A stretch of 58,027 nt of DNA from Agrobacterium leguminum (GTDB lineage: Bacteria > Pseudomonadota > Alphaproteobacteria > Rhizobiales > Rhizobiaceae), in NCBI RefSeq assembly GCF_015704895.1, contig NZ_JADQWB010000025.1:1-58027 (forward strand), written 5' to 3'. Shown here one piece after another: positions 16,486 to 25,921 of this stretch (position 1 is the stretch's first letter; each line of letters opens with the position of its first letter). The notes under the pieces were generated by a model that worked only from the letters and a program-made list of their open reading frames with translations, did no database searches and was not told the DNA's origin. Made by a program: the position numbers and the translations under genes.

Positions 16486-17307
16486 ATGGAGTCTTCGAGC
16501 AAGCGTGTTGATATGGTTCCCGCCAAAAGACGGGCGCTCATTCTGGAGCACCTGCGCATCAATGGCGCGGCGGGCATTCAGGAGCTCGCGGATACGATAG
16601 GCGGATCGCAATCGACCGTGCGGCGTGATCTCGAGCATCTGGTGGAAAAAGGCTATCTCGAGCGCACCCACGGCGGCGCGCATCTGCTGCAGCCGATGCG
16701 TGCGACCTTTGAACGGGAGATGACGGTCAATGCCGCGCTTCAGCACGCGGAAAAGGTTGCGATCGGCCGCGAGGCCGCGGAGCGGCTGAGTGCCGGCGAC
16801 AGCGTCATCTTCGACAGTTCCTCGACGGTTATGGAGGCGGTGCGGGCCGCTGCCGAACGCGACCTTCCATTAACGGTGGTGACCAACAGCCTGCAGATCG
16901 CCGATTTCGCCGCCGATATCAAATCCTGGCGCACCATCCTGCCGGGCGGCACGGTGCGGCCCGGGCACCGCCACCTGGCGGGCGAGCCGGGGGAAAGCTT
17001 CATCAAAACGCTGCACGCCGATATCTGCATGACGGGGGCTTCTGCGGTTACCGGCACGCTGCTGACGGAAACCTCGCTGGAAGTGGCCTCGCTCAAGCGT
17101 GCCATGATCGCCGCAGCCCGCAGAACCGTGCTTCTGGTCGACAGCTCGAAATTCGCGGCGCCCGGTTTCTGCACGCTTTCGGATATTTCGCAGATAGACG
17201 AGGTCATCACCGATAACGGCATTTCGCAGGATGCGATGACCTCGCTCAAAGCTACGGAGTGCAAGGTGACGCTGGTTTCGCCCGCTGCCCCTGCGCCACT
17301 GACCTGA
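16486..17307 (+). CDS. DeoR-family transcriptional repressor
   Basis: This roughly 273-residue protein has an N-terminal DeoR helix-turn-helix (KRRALILEHLRINGAAGIQELADTIGGSQSTVRRDLEHLVEKGYLERTHGGA). A C-terminal sugar-phosphate sensor domain with ISOCOT fold follows (IFDSSSTVMEA, VVTNSLQIA, LPGGTVRPGHRHLAG, VLLVDSSKF). Family members respond to phosphorylated sugars. It most likely controls both arms of the divergent polyol cluster, with the kinase product as a plausible inducer. It is the last gene of the rightward operon. ATGs at 16486 and 16513 and a TTG at 16429 are possible starts; none has a strong ribosome-binding site. Confidence 0.88.
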   Translation: MESSSKRVDMVPAKRRALILEHLRINGAAGIQELADTIGGSQSTVRRDLEHLVEKGYLERTHGGAHLLQPMRATFEREMTVNAALQHAEKVAIGREAAERLSAGDSVIFDSSSTVMEAVRAAAERDLPLTVVTNSLQIADFAADIKSWRTILPGGTVRPGHRHLAGEPGESFIKTLHADICMTGASAVTGTLLTETSLEVASLKRAMIAAARRTVLLVDSSKFAAPGFCTLSDISQIDEVITDNGISQDAMTSLKATECKVTLVSPAAPAPLT

Positions 17308-17332
17308 CGAACCGCCATTTCCATCGCCAAAT

Positions 17333-18937
17333 TCACTGTGCCGCCTCGGCGTTCGGCGACTTCGGTTGCGAATGTGCATTTTGACGTGCGGCAAACAGAT
17401 GAAGCGAGCGCATGGCCCGCCGGAGCTCCTCGTTCGCCGCAAGCCGGCGATATTCGGCATAAAGCGTCTCGTATTTTTCGAAATGGCGCAGGTTCGGCAC
17501 AAATTCGCGAAGGCTGCGCGCACCGAGCCTTTCCGCACCCTCGGCGAAAGAGCCAACGATCCCGGACGCCACCGCCGCATGGATTGCCGCGCCGAGCGCC
17601 GTCGGGTTCTCCACGTCCGGAACCTCGATCATGCGTCCGAACACATCCGCCATCGTCTGCACCAGAAACGGATTGCTGCGGGCCAGACCGCTCGTCATCA
17701 CAATACGGCTGATCGGCACGCCGCCCGCTATCGCCATGTCCAGAATGGATCGCGTGCCGAAACAGAGCGCCTCGATCAGCGCCCGGTAGATTCCGGCCGA
17801 GGTCGATTTCAGGCTGAGGCCCACCAGCAATCCCGACAGCATGGAGTCGGCCAGCGGAATGCGGTTTCCCGCAAACCAGTCGAGCGCCAGAACACCGCCC
17901 GCGCCCGGACTGACCGCCTGCGCCGCCTCATTGTGTAGGGCGAAGTTGCGCGAAAGGTCGTCATCGCGCGGGAAAGTCTTCACATACCAGGCCAGCATGT
18001 CGCCGAACGCCGCCTGCCCCGCCTCGTAACACCACAAATCCGGCAGGGCGGCACCGAAGGCCGCCCCTTCGAGCCCGGGCGGCAGGCCGCGTCCCTCACC
18101 ATCCAGAATGAGAAAGCCGGCAGAGGTTCCGAGCGCGCCGACAAAAACACCGGGACCGACCGCGCCGACCGCAGGCAGCACGACATGACTGTCGATAACA
18201 GAAACCGCAACGACGGCATCGCCTGTAATCCCGGTGCGACGACGCCACTCCGGCGTCAGGGAACCGGCCGGGCTACCGACCTGAAGCGGTTTCGAAAGAC
18301 GCTCCGCAAGCCCCGGCACCACGTCTTCCGGATAGCCGGTTTCCCGCGAGAACTGCGCCTTGTAGGAGGCGAAGTCGAGGCTTCGCGCCTCGTTGCCGGT
18401 CAGCTGCCAGACCAGCCAGTCTCCCGCCTCGATGAAGCGCCCGGTTTCGGCCCACAAAGCGGGTGCTTCAGCGCGCATTTGCGCCGCCTTGGCGAGCATC
18501 CATTCGCCGGAGAGCTTCCCGCCGAAGTTTTCAAGGTAATCACCACCCAAAGCGTTGATCGCATCCGCATGAGCCTGCGCCGAGTGTTTCCAGAGCTTCA
18601 CATAGGCATGCGGCTCATCCGGATAAAGCACCGAAAGCGCCGTGCCGTCGGCGCGTGCAGGCATGGGGGAAGACGCGGTGAAATCGATACCTATCCCCGC
18701 CACGTTGCGGCCCTTGCCGAGCGCCAACAGAATAATCTCGGCGGCTTCCGTGTAGTCATCTGCGACCTGAAGCACGAAATTGGCGGGCAGGCTTCGACCG
18801 CGCAGCGAATGCGTCAGAATGCCGTTGCGATACGGATGGACATGGTGGCCTTCCTGCGCGCCGGTGCGGGCATTGACGAGAATGCCCCGCGCCGATTCCG
18901 AGCCGAAATCCATGCCGATTATATAGGTATCGGTCAT
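17333..18937 (-). CDS. FGGY-family carbohydrate kinase, ribulokinase-like
   Basis: This 534-residue kinase is of the FGGY family. The N-terminal MDFGSESARGILV is the first phosphate-binding motif, with the AraB-type GSES form. GIDFTASS follows. The second half has GALGTSAGFL and VMTSGLARSNPFLVQTMADVFG, then NPTALGAAIHAAV. Length and GIDFTASSPMPARADGTAL match ribulokinases, so a ketopentose such as L- or D-ribulose is the likely substrate. It is the last gene of an Frc-type importer operon, 113 bases after the ATPase gene. The ATG at 18937 fits the family start; an ATG at 18985 is in frame. It converges with the DeoR gene. Confidence 0.87.
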   Translation of the reverse strand: MTDTYIIGMDFGSESARGILVNARTGAQEGHHVHPYRNGILTHSLRGRSLPANFVLQVADDYTEAAEIILLALGKGRNVAGIGIDFTASSPMPARADGTALSVLYPDEPHAYVKLWKHSAQAHADAINALGGDYLENFGGKLSGEWMLAKAAQMRAEAPALWAETGRFIEAGDWLVWQLTGNEARSLDFASYKAQFSRETGYPEDVVPGLAERLSKPLQVGSPAGSLTPEWRRRTGITGDAVVAVSVIDSHVVLPAVGAVGPGVFVGALGTSAGFLILDGEGRGLPPGLEGAAFGAALPDLWCYEAGQAAFGDMLAWYVKTFPRDDDLSRNFALHNEAAQAVSPGAGGVLALDWFAGNRIPLADSMLSGLLVGLSLKSTSAGIYRALIEALCFGTRSILDMAIAGGVPISRIVMTSGLARSNPFLVQTMADVFGRMIEVPDVENPTALGAAIHAAVASGIVGSFAEGAERLGARSLREFVPNLRHFEKYETLYAEYRRLAANEELRRAMRSLHLFAARQNAHSQPKSPNAEAAQ

Positions 18938-19050
18938 GATCTCACGCCCCCTCGCGACTGCTGGCAAATATGGTGTGAGCATCATTCAGGGGCATGGGAT
19001 CTCGCAATTGGGTGGGACTGAAACACTGCCGTTCTTCACGTTGCCAATTT

Positions 19051-19827
19051 TCACATTATCGGGCTGGCAGCAGCCGTGGCACCGGTCATGATCGCCACGG
19101 CATCCGACATGGTGACGTCTCCCGGATTGACGACGGCCGCCCGCCTGCCGAGCCTGTGGATGTGGATACGGTCGGCGATTTCAAACACATGCGGCATGTT
19201 GTGGCTGATAAGCACGATCGACAGGCCCTTGTCGCGAATGCTAAGGACCATGTCGAGAACCTTGCGGGATTCCTTGACCCCGAGAGCTGCGGTCGGCTCG
19301 TCGAGAATGACGACGCGCCCACCGAACGCGCAGGCACGGGCGACGGCAATACCCTGCCGCTGCCCGCCGGACAGCGTTTCGACGCTCTGGTGAATGTCCT
19401 GCACCGTCATCAGACCGAGGCTCGACAGGTGCCGCCGCGCCTCGGTCGCCATGCGGGGGCGGTCCAGCAGGCGAAAGACCGAACCGCCGATGCCGGACAC
19501 ACGCATTTCACGCCCGAGGAAAAGATTGTCGGCGATGGACAGCGCCGGCGAAAGGGCAAGGTTCTGAAACACCGTTTCGATGCCGGCGGAGCGCGCATCC
19601 ATCGGCGTTCTGAAATCGACGCGCTTGCCTTCCAGCCGGATTTCGCCGCTGTCGGGTATAACCGCACCGGCAAGCGCCTTGATGAGGGTGGATTTTCCGG
19701 CGCCGTTGTCACCGATCACGGCGAGAATTTCGCCGCGACGCAATTCGAAGTCCGCACCGTTGAGTGCAACGACATTGCCGTATCGTTTGGTCAGGCCGCG
19801 ACCTTCGAGCGCAAGTTCGCCTGTCAT
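19051..19827 (-). CDS. Sugar ABC importer ATPase, FrcA-like single domain
   Basis: This 258-residue ATPase has one ABC domain: Walker A GDNGAGKST, signature LSGGQRQGIAVAR and Walker B VVILDEPTAALGV. Unlike RbsA it is not duplicated, which matches the FrcA type of CUT2 importers. Its ATG overlaps the permease stop by 4 bases (ATGA), so the two are coupled. It probably works as a homodimer under the permease dimer. Confidence 0.92.
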   Translation of the reverse strand: MTGELALEGRGLTKRYGNVVALNGADFELRRGEILAVIGDNGAGKSTLIKALAGAVIPDSGEIRLEGKRVDFRTPMDARSAGIETVFQNLALSPALSIADNLFLGREMRVSGIGGSVFRLLDRPRMATEARRHLSSLGLMTVQDIHQSVETLSGGQRQGIAVARACAFGGRVVILDEPTAALGVKESRKVLDMVLSIRDKGLSIVLISHNMPHVFEIADRIHIHRLGRRAAVVNPGDVTMSDAVAIMTGATAAASPIM

Positions 19828-20909
19828 GCCGAAACCCTCCGGAGCCACTGGTCGACGCCGACGGCCGCCACGATCAGAATACCGACCGCGAATTCCTGCC
19901 ACAGCGCATCGAGGCCCGCGAGCGCAAGGCCGTTTCTAAAGACCCCCACGATCAGCGCGCCGATCAGGGTGCCAATGATGGTGCCGCGCCCGCCGAACAG
20001 CGATGTTCCGCCGATCACCGTCGCGGTGATGGAATCCAGATTGGCAGTCGATCCGGAGGTCGGGCTGATTGCGCCGACCCGGCCGATCAACGCCCAGGCG
20101 CCGATGGCGGAGATGAGACCCGCACAGGCATAAACCGCCAGCAGCACGCGACGCGTATCGATGCCGGCAAGCGTCGCCGCATCCGGGTCGTCACCCGTCG
20201 CATAGACATGGCGGCCGAAGGCGGTGCGGTTCAGCACATACCAGGCGAGAGCTGCGAGAGCGAGCATCAGCACGGTTCCGAGCGTAATGCGCGCGCCACC
20301 GAACTGGATTGCCGCCCCCATCCATTGCAGGATCGGTGCGACCTCGGCAACCTCCTGGCTACGGATGGTCTGGCTGCCGGAATACCAGAGGTTCAGCGCC
20401 CCGAAGACGCTCCAGCTCCCGAGGGTGACGATGAAAGGCGGAAGACGCATATAGGTTATGAGAAACCCGTTGATGAGGCCGCAACCCAACCCGCCGCCGA
20501 GCCCGATAAGGAAGGCGAGTTCCGGTGGCAACCCGGCAGTAATGGCAAGGCGGCCCATGAGCGTCGAGGTCAATACCATGATGGCGCCGACGGACAGATC
20601 GATGCCCGCCGTCAGGATCACCAGCGTCTGGGCGATGCCGATAATGCCGATGATGGTGACCTGCTGGAGGATGAGCGAAAGATTGAAAGGCTGAAAGAAC
20701 CGTGAGCCGACGATGATGGAAAACACCCCGACGCTGGCTGCAAGAACAATGAACGGCACCACCGTTGGATTGCCGTGCAGGAAACGTTGCAGCCTGCGAA
20801 GCGGGCTCGTGTCCTGATCCTCGAACACGGCATGAGATGTTTCTTTTGCTATCGAACCGGCCTCAAAGCCTGCCGGACCAGTCGAAGCATGTTTGCTGGG
20901 TTCAGTCAT
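19824..20909 (-). CDS. Sugar ABC importer permease, FrcC/RbsC-like
   Basis: This roughly 361-residue CUT2 permease has about ten membrane segments. The hallmark stretch TLVILTAGIDLSVGAIMVL is present, as is the cytoplasmic coupling stretch near the C-terminus (TATVIGGTSLFGGRG). The N-terminal HGNPTVVPFIVLAA and FFQPFNLSLILQQVTIIGI resemble rhizobial FrcC. I chose the ATG at 20909, preceded by AAGGGTG. It lies 230 bases downstream of the binding-protein gene, with a stem-loop between. Confidence 0.92.
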   Translation of the reverse strand: MTEPSKHASTGPAGFEAGSIAKETSHAVFEDQDTSPLRRLQRFLHGNPTVVPFIVLAASVGVFSIIVGSRFFQPFNLSLILQQVTIIGIIGIAQTLVILTAGIDLSVGAIMVLTSTLMGRLAITAGLPPELAFLIGLGGGLGCGLINGFLITYMRLPPFIVTLGSWSVFGALNLWYSGSQTIRSQEVAEVAPILQWMGAAIQFGGARITLGTVLMLALAALAWYVLNRTAFGRHVYATGDDPDAATLAGIDTRRVLLAVYACAGLISAIGAWALIGRVGAISPTSGSTANLDSITATVIGGTSLFGGRGTIIGTLIGALIVGVFRNGLALAGLDALWQEFAVGILIVAAVGVDQWLRRVSA

Positions 20910-21097
20910 CGAGATACACCCTTCGCAGGTCTGCGGCTTCAACCCGGATACAGGATCGGCTGCCGGAAAATGCGATGCACGGATTAAACACGTTGGAGCG
21001 CCTTTTCACATCAGCAGGGAAGTGTGGCGTTCTGTTACGGCAGATTTTCAAAAGCGTGGCCAGACGGTGTTTATTCGGAAACTGACCTGGCCAGGAG

Positions 21098-21131
21098 TGA
21101 CGCCCCGCGGCTTAGAGAGGACGGGGCGTCA
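21098..21131 (-). promoter_or_regulatory. Stem-loop after the Frc-like binding-protein gene
   Basis: TGACGCCCC (21098-21106) pairs perfectly with GGGGCGTCA (21123-21131) around 16 bases. It begins 8 bases after the binding-protein stop codon on the minus strand. No U-tract follows, so it is best read as an mRNA stabiliser or partial attenuator. Confidence 0.6.
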
Positions 21132-21139
21132 AAGGCTGC

Positions 21140-22207
21140 TCAGCCCCAGCAGGCCTTCAGCGCTTCATCGGAAGTGATCGAGTCAACGCCGGCAACCGGC
21201 TTGTCGGTGACGAGCGTGACGCCGGTATTGAAGAACGGCAGGCCGGGGCTGGCCTCGGGCTTCTTGCCGGATTTCACATATTCGACGATTGCCTCGACAC
21301 CAAGCGACGCCATCTTGAGCGGATATTGCATCGACGTTGCGCCGATGACGCCCGCCTTCACGTTTTTAACGCCGGGGCAGCCGCCATCCACAGAGGTGAT
21401 TATGACGGAGTCCTGCTTGCCGGTGGCCTTCAACGCCTCATAAGCGCCGGCGGCGGTCGGCTCGTTGATGGTGTAGACCACATTCAGATCGCTGTCTTTC
21501 TGGAGGAGCGTTTCCATGCCCGTGCGGCCGCCCTCTTCCGATCCCTGCCCCCACTGGTGGCCCACGATGCGCGCATCGTCCTCATCCAGATAACGCGTCA
21601 CGTCCTTGGGATCGATGCCGAAACCCTTCATGAAGCCCTGATCGCGGGCGACATCCACTGTCGGCTGGTTTTCAAGCGCATCGATAAAGGCGACCTTGGC
21701 CTTGGAAGCATCGCCAACCGTTTTGGCGGCCCAGGAACCGATCAGTTCACCCGCCTTGAAATTGTCGGTCGCAAAGGTCGCATCGGCGGCATCGGCAGGT
21801 TCGAGCGGCGTATCGAGCGCGATGACGAGGATACCCGCCTTACGGGCCTGCTCCACCACCGGCACCACTGCCTTGGTGTCGCTCGCCACCATCAGAATAC
21901 CCTTTGCACCGGCGGAGATCAGGTTTTCGACAGCAGCCACCTGGCTTTCATTGTCACCGTCGAACTTGCCGGCGAAACTCTGGATCTTCACGCCACCAAG
22001 TTCCTTGGCCTTCAAGGTCGCACCTTCGCGGATCTTGGCAAAGAAGGGATTGGCTTCGGTTTTGGTGATGACGCCGATAAGGATGTCTTCAGCCTGCGCG
22101 TTCAAGGGAATGAAAGCAAGACTTACCCCCAGAGCGAGCGCTGCGGCGCCGAGACGTCCGGACATGGCAAAACTGCCCGCAGAAGCGGGTTTTTCAAAAA
22201 ACTTCAT
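21140..22207 (-). CDS. Sugar ABC importer binding protein, FrcB-like
   Basis: This 355-residue periplasmic binding protein is of the type-I (RbsB/FrcB) fold. It has a long signal region ending AFIPLNAQA. The mature start [15 protein letters not shown] is followed by [43 protein letters not shown] and [17 protein letters not shown]. The ending ALKACWG matches my memory of rhizobial FrcB. It captures a monosaccharide for the adjacent permease and ATPase. The ATG at 22207 follows GGGAGGATT. It is the first gene of the operon and is divergent from the ROK regulator. Confidence 0.92.
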   Translation of the reverse strand: MKFFEKPASAGSFAMSGRLGAAALALGVSLAFIPLNAQAEDILIGVITKTEANPFFAKIREGATLKAKELGGVKIQSFAGKFDGDNESQVAAVENLISAGAKGILMVASDTKAVVPVVEQARKAGILVIALDTPLEPADAADATFATDNFKAGELIGSWAAKTVGDASKAKVAFIDALENQPTVDVARDQGFMKGFGIDPKDVTRYLDEDDARIVGHQWGQGSEEGGRTGMETLLQKDSDLNVVYTINEPTAAGAYEALKATGKQDSVIITSVDGGCPGVKNVKAGVIGATSMQYPLKMASLGVEAIVEYVKSGKKPEASPGLPFFNTGVTLVTDKPVAGVDSITSDEALKACWG

Positions 22208-22323
22208 TTGAAATCCTCCCAGATTACCAAGCGCTCCCTCCCATCCGGAGGACGTAATCCGTCTTGGCGCGATTATTACTGACCCCAATTATGCATACTG
22301 TCAACATTATCTAATTACCATTT

Positions 22324-22400
22324 TGTATTTTTTTATACATATATCAGGAGCAATATCGGAAATTTCGGATTATAAGGGGATTTTCTACCAAATATTGGTA
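22324..22400. promoter_or_regulatory. Palindromes in the binding-protein/ROK divergent promoter
   Basis: TACCAA-ATA-TTGGTA (22386-22400) is a perfect palindrome 27 bases before the first ROK start codon. TGTAT-N6-ATACA (22324-22339) is a second dyad in the same 220-base intergenic region. A TTGACA reading towards the binding protein lies near 22300. ROK repressors bind AT-rich dyads at divergent promoters, so these are the most likely control sites. Which one is used is unknown. Confidence 0.45.
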
Positions 22401-22426
22401 AGCAGTCTCGTCAGGCACGCGGCCGC

Positions 22427-23704
22427 ATGCCAGACACTAAAAGACGCTGTGAGGAACGGAAACCGGCAATGGCAAGCACAACCTCCGGACAAGGATCTAC
22501 CCCTCGCGAGTGGCAGGGCGATCTCAACGCGATCAAGGCAAGCGCGGCGCTCTTGTCGCTCGTCGGTTCGGGTCGCGCCCGTTCGCGCAGCGCCCTGACC
22601 GAACTTTCCGGCCTCTCGCGCGCGACTGTACACCAGAAACTCGCAGGCCTGATCGATGCGGGGTTGATCCGCGAGACAGAGGAAACGCTTCCGAGCGGCG
22701 GACGGCCCACGCGCGCCCTTGATCTCAACCGCGACTTCGCCGTCGTCCTCTCCGCCGATATCGGTGAGCAGCATATCCGCGTCGCCGTCACCGACCTGCA
22801 GCCGCGAATCCTGACGGAAATCTCGGAAACGTTCGATATTCTGCGCGGCCCCGCTGTGGTTCTCAACTGGATCGAGGAGCAGTTCGAGGCGCTTTTATCG
22901 AAGATTGGCAAAACAACAGCCGACGTGCTGGGCATCGGCATTGGCCTGCCTGCCCCTGTCGATTACGCCAACGGCCGGGTCGTCGGTCCTTCCGTGATGG
23001 TCGGGTGGGACAATTTCGAAATCAGGCAACACCTTGAAGAAAGATTCGGTGTTCCCGTCTACGCCGAAAACGACGTGAACCTTCTGGCCTTGAGCGACCA
23101 TCGGCAGCGACGGACGAATGTGAGCGAAATGGTGTTCGTCAAGGTCGGGACGGGCATCGGCAGCGGCATCATTACGGAAGGCCGTCTTTATCGCGGTGCG
23201 CAAGGTGCGGCGGGCGATATCGGCCATATCCAGTTCGCACGTGAACCCGCACCGCTCTGCCGCTGCGGCAAGATTGGCTGCGTCGAAGCGCGCGCCGCCG
23301 GCTGGGCAATCGCACGCGAGTTGCGCAAAGAGGGCATCGAGGCGCACACCGCCCGCGACGTGACCCGGCTGGTCGAACTTGGCCAACCGCTTGCCATTCA
23401 CCTCGTCAGGGAATCCGGCCGCATTCTCGGCGAGGTCATGACAAGCCTCGTTAGCATCCTGAACCCGCAGATGATCGTGATCGGCGGGACACTGGCAATC
23501 GCCAACGACCACCTTCTGGCCGGCATACGCGAGCTGGTCTACAAGCGCTCGCTTCCCCTGGCGACGAGGGAGCTGGAACTGGTGATCTCGCCCCCGGACC
23601 CGGACGCAGGCATCATGGGCGCTGCCATTCTTGTGGTTGAAGAACAGATGAAGGCACAGAATGTCGAAATGGTGATGTTGCGCCATAGCGCGCAGCCCAG
23701 GTAG
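22427..23704 (+). CDS. ROK-family transcriptional regulator
   Basis: This protein of up to 425 residues has an N-terminal winged helix (RSALTELSGLSRATVHQKLAGLIDAGLIRE) fused to a ROK sugar-kinase-like domain. ADIGEQHIRVAVTDL, GIGLPAPVDYANGRV, AENDVNLLAL and VGTGIGSGIITEG are the ROK motifs. CRCGKIGCVEA is the zinc-binding Cys cluster. Such proteins (NagC/Mlc/XylR group) bind a sugar and release DNA. Position, divergent from the Frc-like importer operon, says it controls that operon. An ATG at 22472 is an alternative start. Confidence 0.9.
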   Translation: MPDTKRRCEERKPAMASTTSGQGSTPREWQGDLNAIKASAALLSLVGSGRARSRSALTELSGLSRATVHQKLAGLIDAGLIRETEETLPSGGRPTRALDLNRDFAVVLSADIGEQHIRVAVTDLQPRILTEISETFDILRGPAVVLNWIEEQFEALLSKIGKTTADVLGIGIGLPAPVDYANGRVVGPSVMVGWDNFEIRQHLEERFGVPVYAENDVNLLALSDHRQRRTNVSEMVFVKVGTGIGSGIITEGRLYRGAQGAAGDIGHIQFAREPAPLCRCGKIGCVEARAAGWAIARELRKEGIEAHTARDVTRLVELGQPLAIHLVRESGRILGEVMTSLVSILNPQMIVIGGTLAIANDHLLAGIRELVYKRSLPLATRELELVISPPDPDAGIMGAAILVVEEQMKAQNVEMVMLRHSAQPR

Positions 23705-23850
23705 AGGCCAGCCAGCACTTCGGATTACCTGACACCTCCTCTCCGTCAAGATTTCCCACGCGAGGAACCGCCTGGCAATGACCACTTGCTAAGCAACTTT
23801 TGCGTGCTTAAAAGGCAGCCAATATCAGTTCGTTAGAGAGGACTCACTTC

Positions 23851-25866
23851 GTGGAACAGGAAAACATCCAGACCGGCAAGGGTCGGCGCAGGGCGCTTTG
23901 GGCGGCAGTTGCGATTATTGCCGTTGCTGCCGCAGGCGTCATCGGCGGCAAGACCTTCTACGAAGCAAAGGTGAAGGAGCTGGTTGCCCGCAGCGGTGCG
24001 ACGGCCACTTCCATCGAGGTCGATTTTCTCGGGAAAATTCATGTTCGCGATCTGACGCTGCCGCTTGAAGAGGGCGGAAATATCAAGATCGCGGCTATCG
24101 ATGGACGTCCGAAACTTCCGTTTCTGGACGGCGCGTTGGACATGAACACCATCGACATCGATGTGCCGACCGGAAAGATTTCGATGGCGCAGGCCCGCGT
24201 CGAGAATGCCGCATTCGAAAAGCCGGCACAGGCGGAAGGAAACGGCGGCTCCCTGCCCCGGCGCATCGAGCGCTTCGCGGCGACAAGCATCTCCACGCCG
24301 GAGGTGACGTTTACCCAGTCCGTCGCGACCACCGAGCAGAAGACCGTTTACAGGAACTTGGCTTTCTCTGAGATCGCCGGCGGCCGCATTGCCCGATACT
24401 CTATCGACAATGGCAGCTACGACATCAAGATGCAGCTTCCCGACGGCGAAGGCGCGATGAAAGACAAGCATATGGTCGTGTCGACCGGCGCGATCGCCGG
24501 TCAGGACATCGACGTCGCTTATCTCGCCCGGCTCTATACGGAAAAGGCCGGCCCGGACGACAAGGAAGCGAAGCCGCTCTACGGGCCGGTCTCCGTCAAG
24601 GCCGTTTCCTTCTCTGAAGGAGACGGTCATTTCAGCTACGATGAAATCCGCAGCGATGGCTTTACCGCCCGCATGCCGTCCGAACCGCTGCTGGATACCC
24701 TGAAAGCGCTGACGGCGACCAAAGATCCCGACCAGCTTCCACCGCAGGAACGCCAGGCGCTTTTCGCAAAGGTCGTGTCCATTCTCGACATGTTCGGCAA
24801 GAGCAACATGCAGTTCATCGGCCTCAAGGCCGACGCGCCGGACGAAAAGGAAGGGGCGGCCGGCAAAAGGGTCAAGGCCACCATCGACCGCATCGACATG
24901 CAGATGGACAGCCGCACGCTCGACTTCGGCTTGAATGGCATGTCGATCGGCGATGGCGACAGCAAGATTGAAGTCGCGGAAGCAAGCCTCAAGGGCTTCG
25001 ACTGGAGTTCGACGATCAAGGGAATTTCCGAGATCATCGCGCTCGACGAGACGCAGATGGAAACCTTCCAGTTCAATCGCCTGATACCGGAACTCGGCCG
25101 GGTGCGCGTCGGCGGCATCAACGTCGATATCGCCGCGCCGGAAAAGACGGAGGAGGAGACGGAGGAAGAAACGGCCGGAACGCCGGAACGCATCAAATTC
25201 TCGCTCAAGAATTTCGAGATGGGGCTGACCAAGCCCTTCAACGGCATTCCGACCGATATCGAGATCAGGCAGGACGAGCTCACGCTTCCGATTCCTGCGG
25301 ATTCGACGGAGGAAGTTTTCGTCGAAGCCCGCAAAATGGGTCTCGAAACGCTGGCCTTCTCTTATGGCCTCGCCGCCGGCTGGGACGAACCGAACAGCAA
25401 TCTGGTGATCCGCGATATCTCGCTCAGCAGCAAGGATTTCGGCAGCGTCAATTTTGCCGGTCTGGTAAGCGGCTTTACGGAAGAGTTCTTCTCCTTCGAC
25501 GTCAATCGCGCGCAGGCGGCGCTCTTCGGGCTTGCCGGCCGCGAAGTGAAGCTCACGATCAAGGACGAAGGCCTGATGGCCAAGGCGATCAAGCTTTATG
25601 CCCTGCAGAACGACATGACGGAAGATCAGGTACGCGCCACTCTGACGCTTGTGGCGAGCATGATGCTGCCGCAGGTGGCGGCTGAACAGCCCAAGCTGCA
25701 AAACGCCGTGGAAGCGCTCGTCCAGTTCATCAGCAAACCCGGGACCCTGACGGTAACGGTCAAATCCACCGGCGCAAACGGCCTCGGTATTTTCGATCTG
25801 GTCGCCGCCTCCGACAATCCGATGGGGCTTCTGGACAAGGTCGATATTCAGGCGACCGCCGAATAA
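23851..25866 (+). CDS. Large membrane-anchored protein, unknown function
   Basis: This 671-residue protein has one N-terminal membrane segment (RALWAAVAIIAVAAAGVIGGK, about 13-33); the rest is predicted to face the periplasm. A long run of alternating strands and short helices follows, rich in Asp, Lys and Thr. Repeated motifs of the type 'LxLxxxDxGxxKIxVxEAxLKGFDWSS' suggest an AsmA- or DUF945-like beta-rich architecture. An acidic low-complexity patch (about 431-440, EKTEEETEEETA) divides it. The GTG start follows GAGAGGA. It is monocistronic, with a stem-loop downstream. I cannot assign a function. Confidence 0.75.
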   Translation: MEQENIQTGKGRRRALWAAVAIIAVAAAGVIGGKTFYEAKVKELVARSGATATSIEVDFLGKIHVRDLTLPLEEGGNIKIAAIDGRPKLPFLDGALDMNTIDIDVPTGKISMAQARVENAAFEKPAQAEGNGGSLPRRIERFAATSISTPEVTFTQSVATTEQKTVYRNLAFSEIAGGRIARYSIDNGSYDIKMQLPDGEGAMKDKHMVVSTGAIAGQDIDVAYLARLYTEKAGPDDKEAKPLYGPVSVKAVSFSEGDGHFSYDEIRSDGFTARMPSEPLLDTLKALTATKDPDQLPPQERQALFAKVVSILDMFGKSNMQFIGLKADAPDEKEGAAGKRVKATIDRIDMQMDSRTLDFGLNGMSIGDGDSKIEVAEASLKGFDWSSTIKGISEIIALDETQMETFQFNRLIPELGRVRVGGINVDIAAPEKTEEETEEETAGTPERIKFSLKNFEMGLTKPFNGIPTDIEIRQDELTLPIPADSTEEVFVEARKMGLETLAFSYGLAAGWDEPNSNLVIRDISLSSKDFGSVNFAGLVSGFTEEFFSFDVNRAQAALFGLAGREVKLTIKDEGLMAKAIKLYALQNDMTEDQVRATLTLVASMMLPQVAAEQPKLQNAVEALVQFISKPGTLTVTVKSTGANGLGIFDLVAASDNPMGLLDKVDIQATAE

Positions 25867-25889
25867 ATCGGGCGATTTCTGCCCCTTCG

Positions 25890-25921
25890 GTGGCTGCACA
25901 AGCCTTAGCTAGTGCAGCCAC
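25890..25921. terminator. Stem-loop between convergent genes
   Basis: GTGGCTGCAC (25890-25899) and GTGCAGCCAC (25912-25921) are a perfect 10-base inverted repeat with a 12-base loop. It lies 24 bases after the 671-aa protein gene, and the right arm encodes the last residues of the convergent cyclase gene. It lacks a T-run, so it may act as a bidirectional pause or RNA end rather than a strict intrinsic terminator. Confidence 0.45.

Noticed and set aside
23833..25899. 688-codon open frame opposite the 671-aa protein
   Set aside because: The plus-strand protein has a ribosome-binding site, membrane anchor and balanced composition; the opposite frame is its codon-bias shadow.
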